Under the pieces are notes generated by a model, which was not told where the DNA came from, made no database searches, and saw only the letters and a list, made by a program, of their open reading frames with translations. Source: Chloroflexota bacterium (lineage in GTDB: Bacteria; Chloroflexota; UBA6077; FW602-bin22; JACPRP01). Taken from it: 45,223 nucleotides of DNA. The first letter of the stretch is position 1. Each line of letters starts with the position of its first letter. Where the stretch lies: assembly GCA_016189905.1 (NCBI GenBank), contig JACPRP010000028.1:1-45223 (forward strand). The letters are read 5' to 3'. This document shows, one piece after another, positions 7,905-17,649 of this stretch. A program made the translations under genes and the position numbers.

Positions 7905-9113
7905 GTGCTCGAATTCGTCAAGCTGATACTCGTCTTCGTCCTGGTCCTGCTGCTGATCCGCCGCAAGGTGAACATCGGCCTGTCGATGCTGGCCGCGGCG
8001 GTGGCTCTTGGCCTGCTCTTCGAGATTCCGCTCGCGGGCATCGCCGCCACGGCGTTCTACTCCGTTTTCGATTTGACGACGCTGGACCTCCTTGCCGCGC
8101 TGATCTTCATCCTGTTCCTCGAGAACCTCATGCGCAAGACGTTGATCCTCCAGCGGATGGTGAGCGCCGTCACCTCGCTGGCCAGAGACCGACGGCTGGC
8201 GATGGCGCTGCTGCCGGCGTTCATCGGGCTCCTGCCCTCGGTCGGCGGCGCTGTGTTCTCGGCCCCGATGGTCGAAGAGGCCAGCCAGGGCTTGCAACTC
8301 ACGCCAGAGCGCAAGACCTTCATCAACTACTGGTACCGGCATCTGTGGGAATATGTTCTGCCGGTCTACCCGTCGGTGATCCTGATCTCACAACTGCTGC
8401 ATATCCCCGTGGGCAATATCATCGCCGCCCAGTTCCCGCTGACGATCGCCGCCGTGGTGGTGGGCATCCCGATCGCCTTCAGGGGCATCGACGGCGGAGG
8501 GCCACCGTCGATTTCGGCGAAGCACCACCAGCATCTCGGGAACCTGGCCATCGGCCTGGGGCCAATCGCGGCCGTGATGACCCTCGTCCTCGTCCTGAAG
8601 CTGAACGTATCGCTGTCGTTGCTAGCGGTGATAATCAGCCTGCTGGCGCTCAACCGGTACACGCCGGCCAGGATCGTCGTTCTTGTGAGAGAGGCTTTCT
8701 CGTGGAACATCGTACTGCTCGTCGTCGGCATCATGGTATTCAAGGGTCTGCTATCCAGGGCAGGCGTGGTCGAGACCATGCCGCAGTTCCTGTCGTCGGT
8801 GGGAGTGCCCGTCGCCGTCGTCATATTCGCCCTGCCCTTTGTCGTGGGCCTGATGACTGGTATAGCGCAGGCGCCGGTGGTGATCGCGCTTCCCATCGTC
8901 GCCGGCCTGGCCTCCTCCAGCGCTGTGGACCCGCGTCTGATCGCCTTCGGCTTCGCCAGCGCCTTCGCCGGCGTGATGATGTCCCCCACCCACATGTGCT
9001 TCGTGCTCACGGTGCAGCACTTCAAAGCCGACTTCGGCAAGGTCCTGCGAATGCTCATCCTGCCCCAGGTGGCCATCGTCCTGGTCGGCGCGGCCATCTA
9101 TCTGACACGCTAG
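7905..9113 (+). CDS. DUF401-family integral membrane protein (putative transporter)
   Basis: A 402-residue protein with about ten hydrophobic segments, starting at GTG with AAGAAGG upstream. The motifs LLPAFIGLLPSVGGAVFSAP, NYWYRHLWEYVLPVYP and GVMMSPTHMCFVLTVQHF match my recollection of the DUF401/AF0261 family. That family is related in topology to GntP/DcuC-type ion-transporter proteins. The repeated re-entrant-like segments rich in Gly and Pro (LPSVGG, MTGIAQAPV) support a transporter. The substrate is unknown. A long overlapping frame on the same strand is only a GC-driven shadow. Confidence 0.75.
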   Translation: MLEFVKLILVFVLVLLLIRRKVNIGLSMLAAAVALGLLFEIPLAGIAATAFYSVFDLTTLDLLAALIFILFLENLMRKTLILQRMVSAVTSLARDRRLAMALLPAFIGLLPSVGGAVFSAPMVEEASQGLQLTPERKTFINYWYRHLWEYVLPVYPSVILISQLLHIPVGNIIAAQFPLTIAAVVVGIPIAFRGIDGGGPPSISAKHHQHLGNLAIGLGPIAAVMTLVLVLKLNVSLSLLAVIISLLALNRYTPARIVVLVREAFSWNIVLLVVGIMVFKGLLSRAGVVETMPQFLSSVGVPVAVVIFALPFVVGLMTGIAQAPVVIALPIVAGLASSSAVDPRLIAFGFASAFAGVMMSPTHMCFVLTVQHFKADFGKVLRMLILPQVAIVLVGAAIYLTR

Positions 9114-9235
9114 GTAGTTTTCTGATTCCCATCACCTTCCCTTCGCATTTTTCGTGTATTTCGTGTCTTTCGTGGTTGCACCCCCTCATTATTGAATGCG
9201 AAACCACCGCGAGGAAAAAGTATCATGCTTTCGGT

Positions 9236-10297
9236 CTACTCCTCGCGCCCAAGCCCGCGCAGCTTGCGATAGGTCACGAACTCGTAATAGGCCAGGAGGA
9301 TGGAGAGCAGAAGCCCATGGCCGCCATCGCGGAAGCCGCCCAGGTCCAGATACCTTCTCTTGAGCGCGCGCAGCGGCTGCAGCACGAAGTTGTGCGGCCT
9401 GGCCCTGACGCCGCGCTCGTGCAGAATTCGCGCCTCGAATGTGCTATAGAGCTCCTGCTTGGCCAGAAACTGGCGGACGTTGTCGTAGTTATAATGAACG
9501 AAAGGAATGGCCAGGTACCCCGCCTCGCCGTCGAGCCTGACGACTTCGTGCACCTTTCGGCACTCGTCATAACGAGCTTTGCCCCGGCGCAGCAGACGCA
9601 ACTGGTAATCCGGATACCATCCCCCATGCCGAATCCACTTGCCCCAGATGATGTCTTTGCGGGGGATCCAGTAGCCGGCGATCGGCTCGACCGGTGAGGT
9701 GACGTGGGAGCTGATACCGGAAGAGATGCTCTGTGCGCTGCTGCCGGGTCCGCCCTCACCCTTGCCCTCTCCCAGAGGAAGAGGAGAGCGCTCACTCTCG
9801 CCTTGCTCTAGAGGGAGAGAAACCTGCTCACCATGGCTCTCTCCTGCTGGCAGAGCAGAGCCCCCCCTTGCCAATCTCCGTGTCTCCTGCCTGTCCTTCA
9901 CTTGTTTAGTATGGGGACGAGTGAAGGACCTGTCCTTCCGCAGAAGGATGTCTCTCCGCAGGAGTCCGTCCCGCGGACCGTGGTGAACCGGACCCTTTTC
10001 ATCCATCACACGCCTAATTTCTGCCGCCAGTTCTGGCGTGACCCGCTCATCGGCGTCCACGAAGAGAACCCACTCACACCGCGCCAGATCGAGCGCGTGG
10101 TTGCGCTGGTGCGCAAAGCTCATGAACTCGCGGCGGTAAACCCGCTCGGTGTACCGCTGTGCAAGCTCGACGGTGCGATCGGCGCTGTTCGCATCCACGA
10201 CGAGAATCTCGTCGGCCCAACCCGCGCAGGCCAGACAGTCGGCGATCTGACGCTCTTCGTTTTTCGCGATCACGGCAAATGTTATCGTCGCCATCAT
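9236..10297 (-). CDS. Family 2 glycosyltransferase (WaaE/KdtX-like) carrying a repeat-derived insert
   Basis: A ~353-residue GT-A transferase. The start is probably the ATG at 10297, whose A overlaps the TGA of the upstream gene. N-terminal motifs are FAVIAKNEERQIADCL, DEILVVDANSADRTVE and EWVLFVDADERVTPE (the DxD-type metal site). After residue ~100 comes a stretch of about 105 residues with no GT2 character, rich in Gly, Ser, Pro and Arg (SPLPLGEGKGEGG). The fold then resumes at AGYWIPRKDIIWGKWIRHGG, YPDYQLRL and KVHEVV, as in WaaE-like transferases. Removing the insert would leave a family-normal ~250-residue protein. It acts at the cytoplasmic membrane on cell-surface polysaccharide; donor and acceptor are unknown. 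Whether the insert is tolerated is uncertain. Confidence 0.85.
   Translation of the reverse strand: MMATITFAVIAKNEERQIADCLACAGWADEILVVDANSADRTVELAQRYTERVYRREFMSFAHQRNHALDLARCEWVLFVDADERVTPELAAEIRRVMDEKGPVHHGPRDGLLRRDILLRKDRSFTRPHTKQVKDRQETRRLARGGSALPAGESHGEQVSLPLEQGESERSPLPLGEGKGEGGPGSSAQSISSGISSHVTSPVEPIAGYWIPRKDIIWGKWIRHGGWYPDYQLRLLRRGKARYDECRKVHEVVRLDGEAGYLAIPFVHYNYDNVRQFLAKQELYSTFEARILHERGVRARPHNFVLQPLRALKRRYLDLGGFRDGGHGLLLSILLAYYEFVTYRKLRGLGREE
9682..9995. repeat. Repeat-derived in-frame insertion inside glycosyltransferase
   Basis: About 310 bp within the GT2 gene has a different texture from the flanking coding sequence. It has runs of agagg/ctctc, and a palindromic GTCCTTC-CGCA-GAAGGAT core like the intergenic hairpins at 30527 and 44259. 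Its translation (RSPLPLGEGKGEGG) is the typical product of an intergenic repeat read through in frame. The edges are estimated from where the GT2 motifs stop and resume. Confidence 0.65.
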
Positions 10298-11223
10298 CAC
10301 ATCCGAAAGATCTGCCAGTAAGCGCTGATCCTCTCGTCCAGCTCCTGCCGGCCCAATCGACCAAGCGCGACGCAGAAGAGATCGCGCGCCGTTTCACGCG
10401 CCAGGCCGAGGCGCACGATCTGGCGCGCCATCCAGCGGAAAAATCCCCCATAGTGCTTCCGGAATAGCTTGTTGCGACTGCGATGTAGCTCCACGAGCAT
10501 GCGCCCTCGAAACTGCCGCGTGCTCTGCCCGCCATAGTGAACGACGCTGGCCTCGGGCACACAATAGATCTCCCAGCCGGCGCGGCTGACCCTCATGCAC
10601 CAGTCGATCTCCTCACAATAGATATAGAAATCCTCGTCCAGAAGCCCGACCTGATCGAACACCTCCTGGCGCGCCATGAGACACGCCCCTAGAGGATGAT
10701 CGATGGGGAAAGGCGCGCCGTATGAGCGCCTGGGATATCGGCCGTTCAGCCGCGAATCGATCAGCCGGCGGTTGAGGGGAAAGAAATCGAAAAACGACAT
10801 CCACAGGTTGGGAAAGCGGAAGCACGAATGCTGAAACGAGCCGTCGGCGTTCAGCAGCCCTGGGCCCACGACGCCCACTTCCTGATGGCCCTCCAGAAAC
10901 GCGATGAGTCTTTGCAAGGCGTCGCCTTGCACCACCGTATCAGGATTCAGCAGCAGCACGTGCCGCGCGGCCGCGCCGCGCAAGGCCTGATTGGTGGCCG
11001 CGGCGAAGCCCGCGTTGGCGTCGTTTTCGATGAGCTTGACCGCGGGGAAATCCCTTCGCACCATCGCCGCGCTTCCATCCGGCGACGCGTTGTCGACGAC
11101 CCAGACCTCGAGCGACAGCGGTTTCCGTCCAGGGCAACTGGCGCACGCAAAGACGGAGCGAAGACAGTCGCGGAGCAGCTCACGGGTGTTGTAACTGACG
11201 ATGGCGACTGATAGGTCGAGCAT
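10297..11223 (-). CDS. Family 2 glycosyltransferase (rhamnosyltransferase-like)
   Basis: A 308-residue GT-A transferase. It begins LSVAIVSYNTRELLRDCL, then EVWVVDNASPDGSA, NAGFAAATNQALR and HVLLLNPDTVV (the DxD-type site). LDEDFYIYCEEIDWCMRVSR is the catalytic-base region typical of WbbL/RfbF rhamnosyltransferases. There is a hydrophilic C-terminal extension and no signal peptide. The role is sugar transfer in envelope polysaccharide or glycolipid synthesis. It starts 14 bp after the lipoprotein gene and overlaps the next transferase by one base, so the four genes from lon onward look co-transcribed. The exact sugar is not readable. Confidence 0.9.
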   Translation of the reverse strand: MLDLSVAIVSYNTRELLRDCLRSVFACASCPGRKPLSLEVWVVDNASPDGSAAMVRRDFPAVKLIENDANAGFAAATNQALRGAAARHVLLLNPDTVVQGDALQRLIAFLEGHQEVGVVGPGLLNADGSFQHSCFRFPNLWMSFFDFFPLNRRLIDSRLNGRYPRRSYGAPFPIDHPLGACLMARQEVFDQVGLLDEDFYIYCEEIDWCMRVSRAGWEIYCVPEASVVHYGGQSTRQFRGRMLVELHRSRNKLFRKHYGGFFRWMARQIVRLGLARETARDLFCVALGRLGRQELDERISAYWQIFRM

Positions 11224-11237
11224 AGGAGATCAGTAGC

Positions 11238-12461
11238 TCACGGAGAGTAGCTCACGATAACCCTGGTCTGGCCCTTATAGTCCCCCACGTACCCGACGCC
11301 TTCCTGAACCAGCGAAGCCCAGAAGTAAAGCTCCCTCGTCTTCTGCAGCACCGTGATCTCGCCGGTGATCTCGACCTCCTCGCCGGGCTCCAGGTCTTTG
11401 CCGAGGCTCCACCTGACCGGGAAGGGAGGAGGGGTAGGCGCGTTCGTCCAGGACACGCCGACACGCCACGTTCCAGGCCGCTCGTAGTACAGCGGATTGC
11501 CCTCGTTATCCCGCCAGTAGGCGTAGTTCGTATCGGTCCGGTAAGCGGTCCCCGGCACGGGGCCGACACCCCACTTGGGATCGCTCCTCACAGTGGTATC
11601 GCCCACGTTCTTGACCTTGATCCTCACCTGCACTTTCCCGCCGAGCGGGATCGAATTAGGTGTGAACTTCGCCGACATGATCTCTAGTCTCGGGGTGCCG
11701 CCGCCAGCCAGCGTCGCCGGCCCCTCGACGATCGTCACGTTCCCCGATTTGTCCCAGGCCTTGATATGATAGGTGTAATCTCCGTCAGGGAGCCGCCTGC
11801 CCCCATTCTCTGAGCCGTCCCATTCGAAAGATTGCTCGCCTGCGTCCCTCTCCTTCTCTGGGCTGAGCAGATGAAATCGCCCGTCGTCGTCGGTCACATA
11901 AATCTGGGTCGAGGCCTTCTTCGAGATGTTGTAGCTGAAGTGCGTCGAATCCTCGTCGCCGTCGTTGTTGGGCGAGAACTTCTGCGGCTGCACGACGACA
12001 TTGCCTATCTGCAGCGGCGTCGGGTCCGCGTCCTGGATGTTGACCTCGACCTGTTGCTCTGCCTGATTGCCCTGCACATCCGTTGCCTGAACGATCATCG
12101 TGTACCGCCCGTCAGGCAGCACGCGTATATCGTCGGTGCCATCGACGGCCACAGCGCCATTGAACTTTATCTCGTAGGTATCCGGGGCGCGCAGCACGTC
12201 GTCGCGCAGCTTGTAGACCTGACCGTCCGGCCCGACCAGCTTGACGGAAAGGCTGGCCCTGGAAGTGATGGAGTAGGTAAGGCGAGCGAGCGCGCTGGCC
12301 TGACCGCCATTGGGATAAATGGTGATCGACGCCGGCGCAACACCATAGAGCAAGCCCTTCGAGCCGCAGCCCGACAGCAAGACAAAGGCAAAGGCCAGCA
12401 CCACCGAGACGGTAAACAGGCCAGCTTTCGGTCCCAAAGCCCTTCCTCCCCGCAACCTCAC
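11238..12461 (-). CDS. Exported lipoprotein with FlgD-like Ig domains
   Basis: A 407-residue protein with an N-terminal lipoprotein signal: a basic start, a hydrophobic run, then LLSGC with the lipidated Cys at about residue 32. Three beta-rich domains follow. Residues ~55-145 form an Ig-like domain ending [20 protein letters not shown]. Residues ~155-250 form a FlgD-type Ig domain with [12 protein letters not shown], ending [19 protein letters not shown]. Residues ~255-405 form a CARDB-like domain with [15 protein letters not shown]. The domain pattern suggests a surface or secretion-associated adhesive or structural protein. The GTG start overlaps the TGA of lon (GTGA), so translation is coupled. 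Confidence 0.85.
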   Translation of the reverse strand: MRLRGGRALGPKAGLFTVSVVLAFAFVLLSGCGSKGLLYGVAPASITIYPNGGQASALARLTYSITSRASLSVKLVGPDGQVYKLRDDVLRAPDTYEIKFNGAVAVDGTDDIRVLPDGRYTMIVQATDVQGNQAEQQVEVNIQDADPTPLQIGNVVVQPQKFSPNNDGDEDSTHFSYNISKKASTQIYVTDDDGRFHLLSPEKERDAGEQSFEWDGSENGGRRLPDGDYTYHIKAWDKSGNVTIVEGPATLAGGGTPRLEIMSAKFTPNSIPLGGKVQVRIKVKNVGDTTVRSDPKWGVGPVPGTAYRTDTNYAYWRDNEGNPLYYERPGTWRVGVSWTNAPTPPPFPVRWSLGKDLEPGEEVEITGEITVLQKTRELYFWASLVQEGVGYVGDYKGQTRVIVSYSP

Positions 12462-14854
12462 AACTGCTCACCATCCTGGGCTATGGCGGCAAAGGCAGCT
12501 TCCTGTCGCAAAGCGTTTTGGAGAACCTCTTCCATTTGCTCGACGAAGATGAACTGCATCTCGCGCTTGACGTCGGTGGGAATCTCGACGATATCTTTCT
12601 CGTTCTTCCTCGGCAGGATGAAGGTCTTGATCCCCGCGCGGTGCGCCGCCAGGATCTTCTCCTTCAGTCCCCCCACCGGCAGCACGCGGCCACGAAGCGT
12701 GATCTCGCCCGTCATCGCCACGTCGCGCCTCACGTGCCTGCTGGTGAGCGCCGAGATGAGGGCGGTGGCCATCGTGATACCAGCCGACGGCCCATCTTTG
12801 GGAATGGCGCCCGCCGGCAGATGAATGTGCACGTCAGTATCTTCGTAGAACTGCCTCTCGATACCGATGCTCTTGGCCCTGGCGCGCGTGAAACTCATCG
12901 CCGCCGTGGCTGATTCCTTCATAACGTCGCCGAGCTGGCCTGTCAGGATCAGGTTGCCCTTGCCCTCCATCAAAGTGGCCTCGACCGTCGCCAGGTCTCC
13001 GCCCGATTCTGTCCAATAAACGCCCGTGGCGACGCCGATCTCATCCTGCTCCTCCGCCTTGCCCCAGAAGAACTTCGGCGGGCCGAGGTACTTGGCGAGG
13101 GACTGTGCGGCGACGGTCGACGGCGCCTTCTTTTCCACGGCGACGGTTTTCGCCACTTTCCGGCAGATAGAGGCTATCTCGCGCTCGAGGTTGCGAACGC
13201 CAGCTTCTCGCGTGTACTCCCGAATCAGGTGGTGGATGGCGCCGTCCGAGAACTTCAAGACATCCGCCGACAGTCCGTGCTCCGCTATCTGACGGGGAAC
13301 GAGGAACTGCTTCGCGATGTGAACCTTCTCCTCCTCGATGTAACCCGGCAGCTCGATGACCTCCATACGATCCCGCAAGGCCGGAGGCACCGGATCCAAA
13401 ATATTCGCCGTCGTAATGAACATCACCTTGGACAGGTCGTAGGGAACGTCGAGATAGTGGTCGCTGAAGGCATAGTTTTGCTCGGGATCGAGCACCTCGA
13501 GCAGCGCCGCCGAGGGGTCGCCGCGAAAGTCGATGCCCAGCTTATCCACCTCGTCCATCATAAAGACAGGGTTGATCGTGCCGGCCTGCCGCATCGTCTG
13601 AATGATCCGTCCAGGAAGGGCCCCGACGTAGGTGCGGCGATGCCCACGTATCTCAGCCTCGTCGCGAATCCCACCCAGGCTGACGCGCACGAACCTACGG
13701 CCCAGCGCGAGAGCGATAGAACGCCCGAGCGAAGTCTTGCCCACGCCCGGCGGGCCGACGAAGCAAAGCACCGGGCTGCGCATCTTCTCCTTGGCGAGCT
13801 TGCGCACCGCCATATACTCCAGGATGCGCTCTTTAACCTTTGGTAGGCCGTAGTGGTTCTCGTCGAGAACGATCGCCGCCTGCGCGATATCCAGATTATC
13901 GGAGGTCGTCTTACACCAGGGCAGATTTACCAGCCAGTCGAGATAGGTGCGGATCACTGCGACCTCGGGGCTGGCCGACGGCATCGCCGCCATGCGGCCC
14001 AGCTCTTCCTCGGCTTTCTTCATCACTCCCTCGGGCATCCCGGCCACGGCGACCTTCTCCCGCAGCGTGTTCGCGTCCCGTGTTTGCACGTCGCTTTCGC
14101 CAAGCTCGCGCTGAATGGCCTTCAACTGCTCGCGCAGAAAGTACTCCCGCTGGGACTTGTCCACCTCTTGCTGAACCTCAGTGTGGATCTTGTTCTCCAG
14201 TTGCAGAACGTCGAACTCCTTGGCCAGGAGCACGTTCACTTTTTGGAGACGTTCCAGAGGATCGATGGTTTCGAGGATATCCTGCCGCTGCGCAACGGCC
14301 AGCTCGAGCGTCGATGCCACCAGGTCGGCGAGCCAGCCCGGCTCGTCGACGTTCATCGCGGCCACATAAGCATCATCCGGCAGGCTGCGGCTCAGCTTGA
14401 CACACTTCTCGAACAGTGCCAGCACCGCGCGCATCAAGGCCTCAACTTGCACCGAGCTATCGGTCACAAAGTCGATGGGAGAAACCTTGGCCTGGATAAA
14501 GGGATCTTTTTGTGTGAAATCGTGGATTCTCAGGCGTCGCTGCCCCTGAACGAGGATGCTCGTCGTGCCATCGGGCATCTTCAGCACCCTGCCGATGACA
14601 GCCTCCGTGCCGACGGTGTAGACGTCGTCGAAGTTGACGTCCTGCACCTCCGCGTGGCGTTGGGCGATGATGACCATCGTGCGTTCTTTACTCATCGCCT
14701 CCTCGACCGCCTTAACGGAGCGTTCACGCCCAATGAACAACGGAGCCACTATGTGAGGGAAAAGCACCGTATCTCGAACCGGTAACACCGGCAATTCGGC
14801 CGCAACCAGCAGCTCGCTTTCACCCTCGATCTTGGCCGACTTCCTTCGCGCCAT
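12458..14854 (-). CDS. lon: ATP-dependent Lon protease
   Basis: A 798-residue protein, normal length for bacterial LonA, with GAGAGG before the ATG. Residues ~15-210 are the substrate-binding LAN domain ([14 protein letters not shown]). The AAA+ module has Walker [10 protein letters not shown] (Lys ~373) and Walker [12 protein letters not shown]. The protease domain has the catalytic Ser in KDGPSAGIT (~690) and Lys in GGLKEKIL (~733), with the usual 43-residue spacing. It degrades misfolded and regulatory proteins in the cytoplasm. It heads a leftward operon, overlapping the lipoprotein gene by four bases. Promoter candidates lie in 14855-15033. Confidence 0.98.
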   Translation of the reverse strand: MARRKSAKIEGESELLVAAELPVLPVRDTVLFPHIVAPLFIGRERSVKAVEEAMSKERTMVIIAQRHAEVQDVNFDDVYTVGTEAVIGRVLKMPDGTTSILVQGQRRLRIHDFTQKDPFIQAKVSPIDFVTDSSVQVEALMRAVLALFEKCVKLSRSLPDDAYVAAMNVDEPGWLADLVASTLELAVAQRQDILETIDPLERLQKVNVLLAKEFDVLQLENKIHTEVQQEVDKSQREYFLREQLKAIQRELGESDVQTRDANTLREKVAVAGMPEGVMKKAEEELGRMAAMPSASPEVAVIRTYLDWLVNLPWCKTTSDNLDIAQAAIVLDENHYGLPKVKERILEYMAVRKLAKEKMRSPVLCFVGPPGVGKTSLGRSIALALGRRFVRVSLGGIRDEAEIRGHRRTYVGALPGRIIQTMRQAGTINPVFMMDEVDKLGIDFRGDPSAALLEVLDPEQNYAFSDHYLDVPYDLSKVMFITTANILDPVPPALRDRMEVIELPGYIEEEKVHIAKQFLVPRQIAEHGLSADVLKFSDGAIHHLIREYTREAGVRNLEREIASICRKVAKTVAVEKKAPSTVAAQSLAKYLGPPKFFWGKAEEQDEIGVATGVYWTESGGDLATVEATLMEGKGNLILTGQLGDVMKESATAAMSFTRARAKSIGIERQFYEDTDVHIHLPAGAIPKDGPSAGITMATALISALTSRHVRRDVAMTGEITLRGRVLPVGGLKEKILAAHRAGIKTFILPRKNEKDIVEIPTDVKREMQFIFVEQMEEVLQNALRQEAAFAAIAQDGEQL

Positions 14855-14907
14855 TATGAGTGCATACCTCTCTCAAATTCGCTCGTCGAAACGCTCGACG
14901 CAAGCCA

Positions 14908-14936
14908 ACTATTTATACCACATTTGTCGAACCGTT
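14908..14936 (-). promoter_or_regulatory. lon: Weak candidate promoter for lon
   Basis: On the minus strand TTCAAA, a 17-bp spacer and TATAAA lie about 55-85 bp upstream of the lon start. The -10 is good and the -35 poor. No CIRCE or other heat-shock operator is visible. Confidence 0.35.
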
Positions 14937-15033
14937 TGAAGTGCTATGACATCCTCTCGTGGCATTCGACAGACGTCGAGACGTTGTAGTAGACTTAACC
15001 TGAACTGAGGCGAACGTCCGGGTCGGAGCACAT

Positions 15034-15861
15034 ATGGCAGAGATACTCATTGGCACCTGTAGCTGGTCCAGTTCAGGCTTGCGCGGGCCTTTCTATCCGA
15101 CGAAGATCAATCCCCGCGATATGATCGCCTTCTACGCCCAGCACTTCAGGCTGGTCGAGGTCGACTCCACGTACTACCATATGCCGAGTCGACAATCCTT
15201 CAAGAGCTGGGCCGCCCGCACCCCCGGCGACTTCGTCTTCGACGTTAAGGCCTATAAAGAGCTGACGAAGCACGACCGCAAACTAGAGCCCTCGGCCGAC
15301 ACCTTTCACGCGTTCGCCGACGCTCTGGCGCCGATGCACGAGGCGGGGAAGCTGGGCGTCGTCCTGTTCCAGTTCCCCCCCTGGTTCAGGTTCGCGGAGG
15401 AGAACCTCGAGTACATCCTCGAATGCAAAGAATTGATGCAGCCTTACAGAATCGCCGTCGAGTTCCGCCACGGCAACTGGCTCCAACGCGACGCCGAGCA
15501 GCGGACAGTGCGCTTCCTGCGCGAGAATGGCCTGACGTACGTTTCGGTGGACGAGCCTCAGTTCCCCGGCAGCACCGTGCCGCCCATCGCCGTCGCCACC
15601 TCGGATATCGCCGTGGTCAGGTTTCACGGCAGAAACCGCGACACCTGGTTCAAGCGCGATATCTCCGTCGAGGAGAGGTTCAATTACCTGTACACCGAGC
15701 AGGAGCTTGCCGAGTGGGTGCCGAAGATCGAAGAGCTTGCCAACAACACGCGGCAGGTTCACCTGCTGATGAACAACTGCTACCACGACTTCGCCGTGCG
15801 CAACGCGCGGGACATCTCCAGGCTCCTGGGCGAGCCGATGCAGTTCGGGCTGTTTCAATAG
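15034..15861 (+). CDS. DUF72 (YecE-like) TIM-barrel protein
   Basis: A 275-residue protein of normal DUF72 length. It opens ILIGTCSWSSSGLRGPFYP, continues FRLVEVDSTYYHMPS and FVFDVKAYKELTKH, and has GVVLFQFPPWFRF, RIAVEFRHGNWL and VVRFHGRNRDTW. These are the diagnostic conserved blocks of the family, including the late MNNCYHDFAVRNA. The family has a TIM-barrel fold related to endonuclease IV-type enzymes; its biochemical role is not established. Ribosome site GGAG precedes the ATG. It is divergent from lon and has no partner downstream. Confidence 0.92.
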   Translation: MAEILIGTCSWSSSGLRGPFYPTKINPRDMIAFYAQHFRLVEVDSTYYHMPSRQSFKSWAARTPGDFVFDVKAYKELTKHDRKLEPSADTFHAFADALAPMHEAGKLGVVLFQFPPWFRFAEENLEYILECKELMQPYRIAVEFRHGNWLQRDAEQRTVRFLRENGLTYVSVDEPQFPGSTVPPIAVATSDIAVVRFHGRNRDTWFKRDISVEERFNYLYTEQELAEWVPKIEELANNTRQVHLLMNNCYHDFAVRNARDISRLLGEPMQFGLFQ

Positions 15862-16178
15862 GACCCGGTCAGCTTTTCAGCCCGACCAGGGCGCGGAACA
15901 TTGGGTTTTCGCGAAGCGGCTTGTACAGATCGCTTTTGTAATATTCGGTCTGTAAGGGGTCCTTCGGTTCCAGCCATCGTGATCGACGGCAAGCTCGCCG
16001 ATTGCTGCGCAGGACGCGGTCCAGACGAGGCCACGCTGCGCGCTGCCGGTCTCGGCCAACCGCTATAACTCGGCGACAGTTTTGCTGACTGGAGCCAGAC
16101 CTTCCACTGGAAGGTCTGGCTCCATCCTCCTCTTATGTCAGCGACGGAACTGCCCAACAACCGATGGTGAACTCGCCA
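15862..16178. other. Convergent intergenic region without a gene
   Basis: About 315 bp between DUF72 and the leftward SHOCT gene. The only strong signal is the perfect 33-bp inverted repeat listed separately. Short frames here lack ribosome sites and family motifs. Confidence 0.5.
16091..16123. terminator. Perfect 15-bp inverted repeat between convergent genes
   Basis: GGAGCCAGACCTTCC, a 3-base loop ACT, then the exact complement. The position between two convergent genes suits bidirectional termination, but there is no T-run, so it may instead be a mobile palindromic repeat. Confidence 0.55.
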
Positions 16179-16529
16179 CTATTCTTTTCGCTCCAGCTCG
16201 CGCCGCCGTTGTTTGAGCGGCTCCTCCAGGAGAAGATCGATTCGTCTTTCATACTCGTCGAGCTCGATCTCTCCTCGGATGCAGCGATCTTTCAGGATAT
16301 CGATCAGCGCATCGAGATATTGCTGCCTACCGAGCTCGCCCTTTGCGTAACGCTCGCGCAGGATATCCTCTGGTCTGCGCGAACGCTGCCAGCTCGTTGC
16401 GCCTCCGCCACGCCAAATCACCAGGGCAACGATCCCGACGGTAAGCACGATTAGAACCATCGACGCCAGGATCGACCAAACGTCCTGATGATTTATCGTT
16501 GGGTCTCGTGGCCACCACATTGGTCCCAT
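16179..16529 (-). CDS. Membrane protein with two SHOCT motifs
   Basis: A 116-residue protein with one membrane segment at about residues 18-40 (ILASMVLIVLTVGIVALVIW). Two tandem SHOCT-like helical hairpins follow, EDILRERYAKGELGRQQYLD and ILKDRCIRGEIELDEYERR. SHOCT modules are short C-terminal helices found on many small membrane proteins and are thought to mediate oligomerisation; two in tandem is less usual. It lies 12 bp after the Met-rich exported protein and is the last gene of the leftward operon. A second SHOCT protein occurs at 28850 beside other putative metal proteins. Confidence 0.8.
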   Translation of the reverse strand: MGPMWWPRDPTINHQDVWSILASMVLIVLTVGIVALVIWRGGGATSWQRSRRPEDILRERYAKGELGRQQYLDALIDILKDRCIRGEIELDEYERRIDLLLEEPLKQRRRELERKE

Positions 16530-16541
16530 AACTGGCTCTGC

Positions 16542-17357
16542 CTACATCCCGCGCTGCCAATCCGCCAGGAAGTCGCCGTGCCAGGCGTGGTACCAGACGG
16601 CTCCGTTGTACCCGTCGACCGAAATCATCCCCTGCATTTGTTCGCCCCGCATCACGTCGATGGTCCGGTAGCCGTAGAAACTGTGAACATCGCCGGTCGT
16701 CGTACCCGGCAGGTAGCCGGTCAGGAACTCTTGAGCGAGCCTCACCGCCTGGTCCTGGTCAACCGGCGTTTCCACTGTCGCCGCCACCTGGGCGCCCTGT
16801 TGTTGGCCGCCCGGCCCCATCATGCCACCTGGCCCCGTCATGCCACCGGGGCCCATCATTCCGCCGGGTCCCATCATTCCCCCGGCCATCATACCATACT
16901 TGGCGTTCCACATCATATTGGGGCCCATCTCGGGCATCACGGTGCCGCCATACCGGTCGACGATGAGCTCGAAGGCGTAGTTGCCTGTGCTTCTTTCGTA
17001 AACCGGGACGTAGAAGTTGTTGGCGTATCCGTGGACCACATCGAAAGCCAGGTCCTGGTTGCCCAGGCCTCGAAGGTGGCGTTCAGCTATGCGCACCGCT
17101 TCATCTATCGCTATGGGTTTCGCCGTGGAAGGGAACGGGCCCCCCATCATCGTGCCCATCGTGCCCTGACCCATCATCCCCCCGGGACCCATTTGTCCTG
17201 AGAAGAATGGCGAAGGGGTTGGCGTAGCTTGTTGCGGCGGGGCGGCTGAGAGCACACCCCCCTGAGCGAATGCGCCGCTGAAGCTCCCCAGTATCACGGC
17301 AGCCACCAGCACAAGGATGCCCAGGGTGGCACCGATAAGGTAACTATTCCATTTCAA
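16542..17357 (-). CDS. Exported Met/Gly-rich protein with PepSY-like repeats
   Basis: A 271-residue protein starting at TTG with GGAGG 9 bp upstream. An N-terminal signal/anchor (LGILVLVAAVILGSFSGAFA) precedes the exported part. Two PepSY-like domains, about residues 80-150 (AIDEAVRIAERHLRGLG) and 200-265 (VDQDQAVRLAQEFLTGYLPG), flank a Met-rich linker of repeated MMGPGG units. A shorter Met-rich stretch (MGPGGMMGQGTMG) comes before the first domain. Methionine-rich repeats are known ligands for Cu(I) in periplasmic copper proteins, so I infer metal binding outside the membrane. The neighbours are a double-SHOCT protein 12 bp downstream and, ~290 bp upstream, a CcdA-like protein. It is not an enzyme by any motif I can see. 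Confidence 0.75.
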   Translation of the reverse strand: MKWNSYLIGATLGILVLVAAVILGSFSGAFAQGGVLSAAPPQQATPTPSPFFSGQMGPGGMMGQGTMGTMMGGPFPSTAKPIAIDEAVRIAERHLRGLGNQDLAFDVVHGYANNFYVPVYERSTGNYAFELIVDRYGGTVMPEMGPNMMWNAKYGMMAGGMMGPGGMMGPGGMTGPGGMMGPGGQQQGAQVAATVETPVDQDQAVRLAQEFLTGYLPGTTTGDVHSFYGYRTIDVMRGEQMQGMISVDGYNGAVWYHAWHGDFLADWQRGM

Positions 17358-17474
17358 AGGAGATCGCCTCCATTCTCATCGAAGTCTTGCGCCTGCGATT
17401 GTACAACCGCGGCGCCAACGAAAAAATCGGCAAGATTCATGCCCGTAGGGTGGCGCGGTTGAGGCCTCGCCTCT

Positions 17475-17611
17475 ATAGCGTTTTGCGAAAAGATTGAGCT
17501 CTTGTCCAGGCTGTGTAGGGGCGACTGTGTAGCGGCGACTGGCTGTGTAGAGGCGACTGGCAGTCGCCCTCAGCAGAGAACCGAGCGATCAATATTAACG
17601 CAAACCGCTGT
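17475..17611. mobile_element. MITE-like repeat, copy 1
   Basis: A 137-bp element with near-complementary ends: ATAGCGTTTTGCG at the left and CGCAAACCGCTGT at the right. Further copies lie at 26169 and 44938. Internally it has three GGCGACTG units and ends in the hairpin GGCGACTG-G-CAGTCGCC, followed by the conserved CAGCAGAGAACCGAG. It carries no coding sequence, so mobilisation would need a transposase elsewhere. It occupies the ~290 bp gap between the CcdA-like and Met-rich genes. Confidence 0.7.
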
Positions 17612-17649
17612 GTAATGGCGTTGATCGACAATTCCTGATGTCGGTTGCC

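Noticed and set aside
7811-9697. 628-codon open frame overlapping the DUF401 gene
   Set aside because: Its translation is Arg/Pro/Gly-rich without domains, and the DUF401 frame has the ribosome site and membrane pattern; it is a GC-driven shadow.
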